This document shows, piece after piece, positions 13,953 to 14,780 of a DNA stretch of 14,780 nucleotides; the stretch's first letter is position 1, and each line of letters starts with the position of its first letter. The notes under the pieces were generated by a model that saw nothing but the letters and a program-made list of their open reading frames with translations, did no database searches and was not told the DNA's origin. Made by a program: the position numbers and the translations under genes. This stretch comes from Nanobdellota archaeon (GTDB taxonomy: Archaea; Nanobdellota; Nanobdellia; Woesearchaeales; JAGLGH01). Where the stretch lies: assembly GCA_023144115.1 (NCBI GenBank), contig JAGLGH010000095.1:1-14780 (forward strand), given 5' to 3'.

Positions 13953-14780
13953 TCATTTTTTTAATTTAGCTTTTATTTCCTGCGCGCTAGGCAGATTAGT
14001 TTTATATTCTGCAACAAAAATATTTTCTTTATTTTTTCCTGCGCTATAGTAAACATCAATTTTGTCATGGTTTTTGCAGATTATTAGGGCAATTGGATCT
14101 TTGTCTTCACCGATTTTCCGTTCTCTAAAATAAGTAAGATATTTTGTAACTTGTTCAATATCTCCTTGCTTAAGTTCTCTTGCTTTTAATTCTACGATGA
14201 TGTAGCATTTTAACAAAACATGATAAAATAGAAGGTCAATATTATGCCATTGATTATTGATGAGGATTTTCTGCTGGCGTGCCATGAAAGCAAACCCTAT
14301 TCCAAACTCCAATAAGACTTCTTGAATATTATCTAACAAAGCGTTTTCTAATTCTTTCTCACTATGTTTTTCATCAAGTGATATGAAGTCCCAATTGTAA
14401 TTTTCTTTGAAGACTTCTTCTGGAGAGGGTAAATGTTCTGGCAGCCTTATGTCAATCTCACCCTTCTTGCCAGCAGATTCAAATTCTTTATTCTTTATTT
14501 TTCTTTTTAACTCCCTAACACTCCAGCTATTGATTATTGAATAGTTTTCATAATATTTCCGCATCCCATTATTTTCTATGCCTATCAGAATCTCATAATG
14601 TGACCAACTCAATTGTGGGGACACTGTCACCACAATTGGATATAGCCTATAGAATTTAACAATTCTATAAAATAAACGCCTACCAATCCTCAAATCATCA
14701 GATAAATTATCTATAATCTTCCTCCCATAGTCAGCTCTTTCTTCATGCTTTAATTCTTCTCTTACAACTCTTTCTCCAAC
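13953..14780 (-). CDS. YhcG/DUF1016 family PDDEXK nuclease, 5' end outside window
   Basis: The 3' 275 codons of a YhcG-type protein; the frame stays open to the right edge, so the TTG at 14693 is internal and the true start lies beyond. The N-terminal DUF1016_N region is seen in RADYGRKIIDNLS, FYRIVKFYRLYP and LSWSHYEILIGIEN...WSVREL. The C-terminal PDDEXK nuclease domain has ALLDNIQEVLLEFGIGFAFM, the catalytic Asp in HNIDLLFYH (14235-14237), the E-x-K in IIVELKAR (Glu at 14190-14192), and AEYKTNLPS near the end. YhcG proteins are found near restriction and defence loci and have been linked to DNA processing, but their exact role is unsettled. It is convergent with the phosphorylase-like gene, 14 nt apart. 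Confidence 0.88.
   Translation of the reverse strand, partial: VGERVVREELKHEERADYGRKIIDNLSDDLRIGRRLFYRIVKFYRLYPIVVTVSPQLSWSHYEILIGIENNGMRKYYENYSIINSWSVRELKRKIKNKEFESAGKKGEIDIRLPEHLPSPEEVFKENYNWDFISLDEKHSEKELENALLDNIQEVLLEFGIGFAFMARQQKILINNQWHNIDLLFYHVLLKCYIIVELKARELKQGDIEQVTKYLTYFRERKIGEDKDPIALIICKNHDKIDVYYSAGKNKENIFVAEYKTNLPSAQEIKAKLKK

Noticed and set aside
14693..14693. TTG at 14693 as the start of the YhcG-type nuclease
   Set aside because: The upstream codons to the window edge are open and encode family-like sequence (RADYGRKIIDNLS), so the gene continues to the right.

Overview
The window is archaeal. Signs of this are the archaeal gene order for ribosomal proteins uL1, uL10 (P0) and P1/L12, a P1 protein with the archaeal/eukaryotic GLGALFG tail, TTTATA-type TATA boxes placed about 27-30 nt before several start codons (leaderless transcripts), and an archaeal-type PEF C-terminal anchor on a surface protein. 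The DNA is AT-rich with compact genes, and TGA is a normal stop. The protein style (Lys/Glu-rich, IPEFSTI-type anchor) resembles DPANN archaea of the Woesearchaeota/Pacearchaeota kind. That lineage is an inference; no 16S gene is present.

Layout. 1-847: 3' part of an adenosylcobalamin-dependent (class II) ribonucleotide reductase. 848-1127: 280-nt spacer with a T-rich tract and TATA-like sequences. 1128-3934: tldD-tldE (pmbA) pair with a 4-nt overlap, encoding a two-subunit zinc protease. 4028-4576: leaderless HD-domain phosphohydrolase. 4644-6031 (minus): two-gene unit of a predicted winged-helix protein followed by a PIN-like nuclease, possibly a toxin-antitoxin or defence module. 6032-6330: compositionally odd spacer (G/T-rich, then a palindrome, then A/C-rich) that leads into the promoter and structured leader of the ribosomal operon. 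6331-8307: rpl1-rpl10-rpl12. 8361-9245: archaeal coiled-coil protein. 9310-9951 (minus): Nudix plus winged-helix regulator of the NrtR type. 10091-10324: divergent 77-aa unknown. 10350-12302 (minus): secreted Gly-rich surface protein with a PEF-type anchor. 12472-13938: protein with an apparent nucleoside-phosphorylase-like C-terminal half. 13953-14780 (minus): YhcG/DUF1016 PDDEXK nuclease, running off the right edge.

How the parts may work together. The ribosomal operon is conventional, but its P0 lacks the usual acidic C-terminal tail, and its leader can fold into a two-helix element ahead of tandem Shine-Dalgarno sequences. The most suggestive regulatory circuit is around 9.95-10.09 kb. 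A perfect 8+3+8 palindrome sits midway between the divergent TATA boxes of the Nudix regulator and the 77-aa gene. A 10-bp match to its left part recurs at 6038-6047, between the TATA box and start codon of the winged-helix/PIN unit. The nucleotide-related genes (ribonucleotide reductase, HD, Nudix, phosphorylase-like) and the nuclease genes (PIN, YhcG) give this segment an accessory, nucleotide- or defence-related flavour. Only the ribosomal operon and tldDE are clear core genes with well-known roles.
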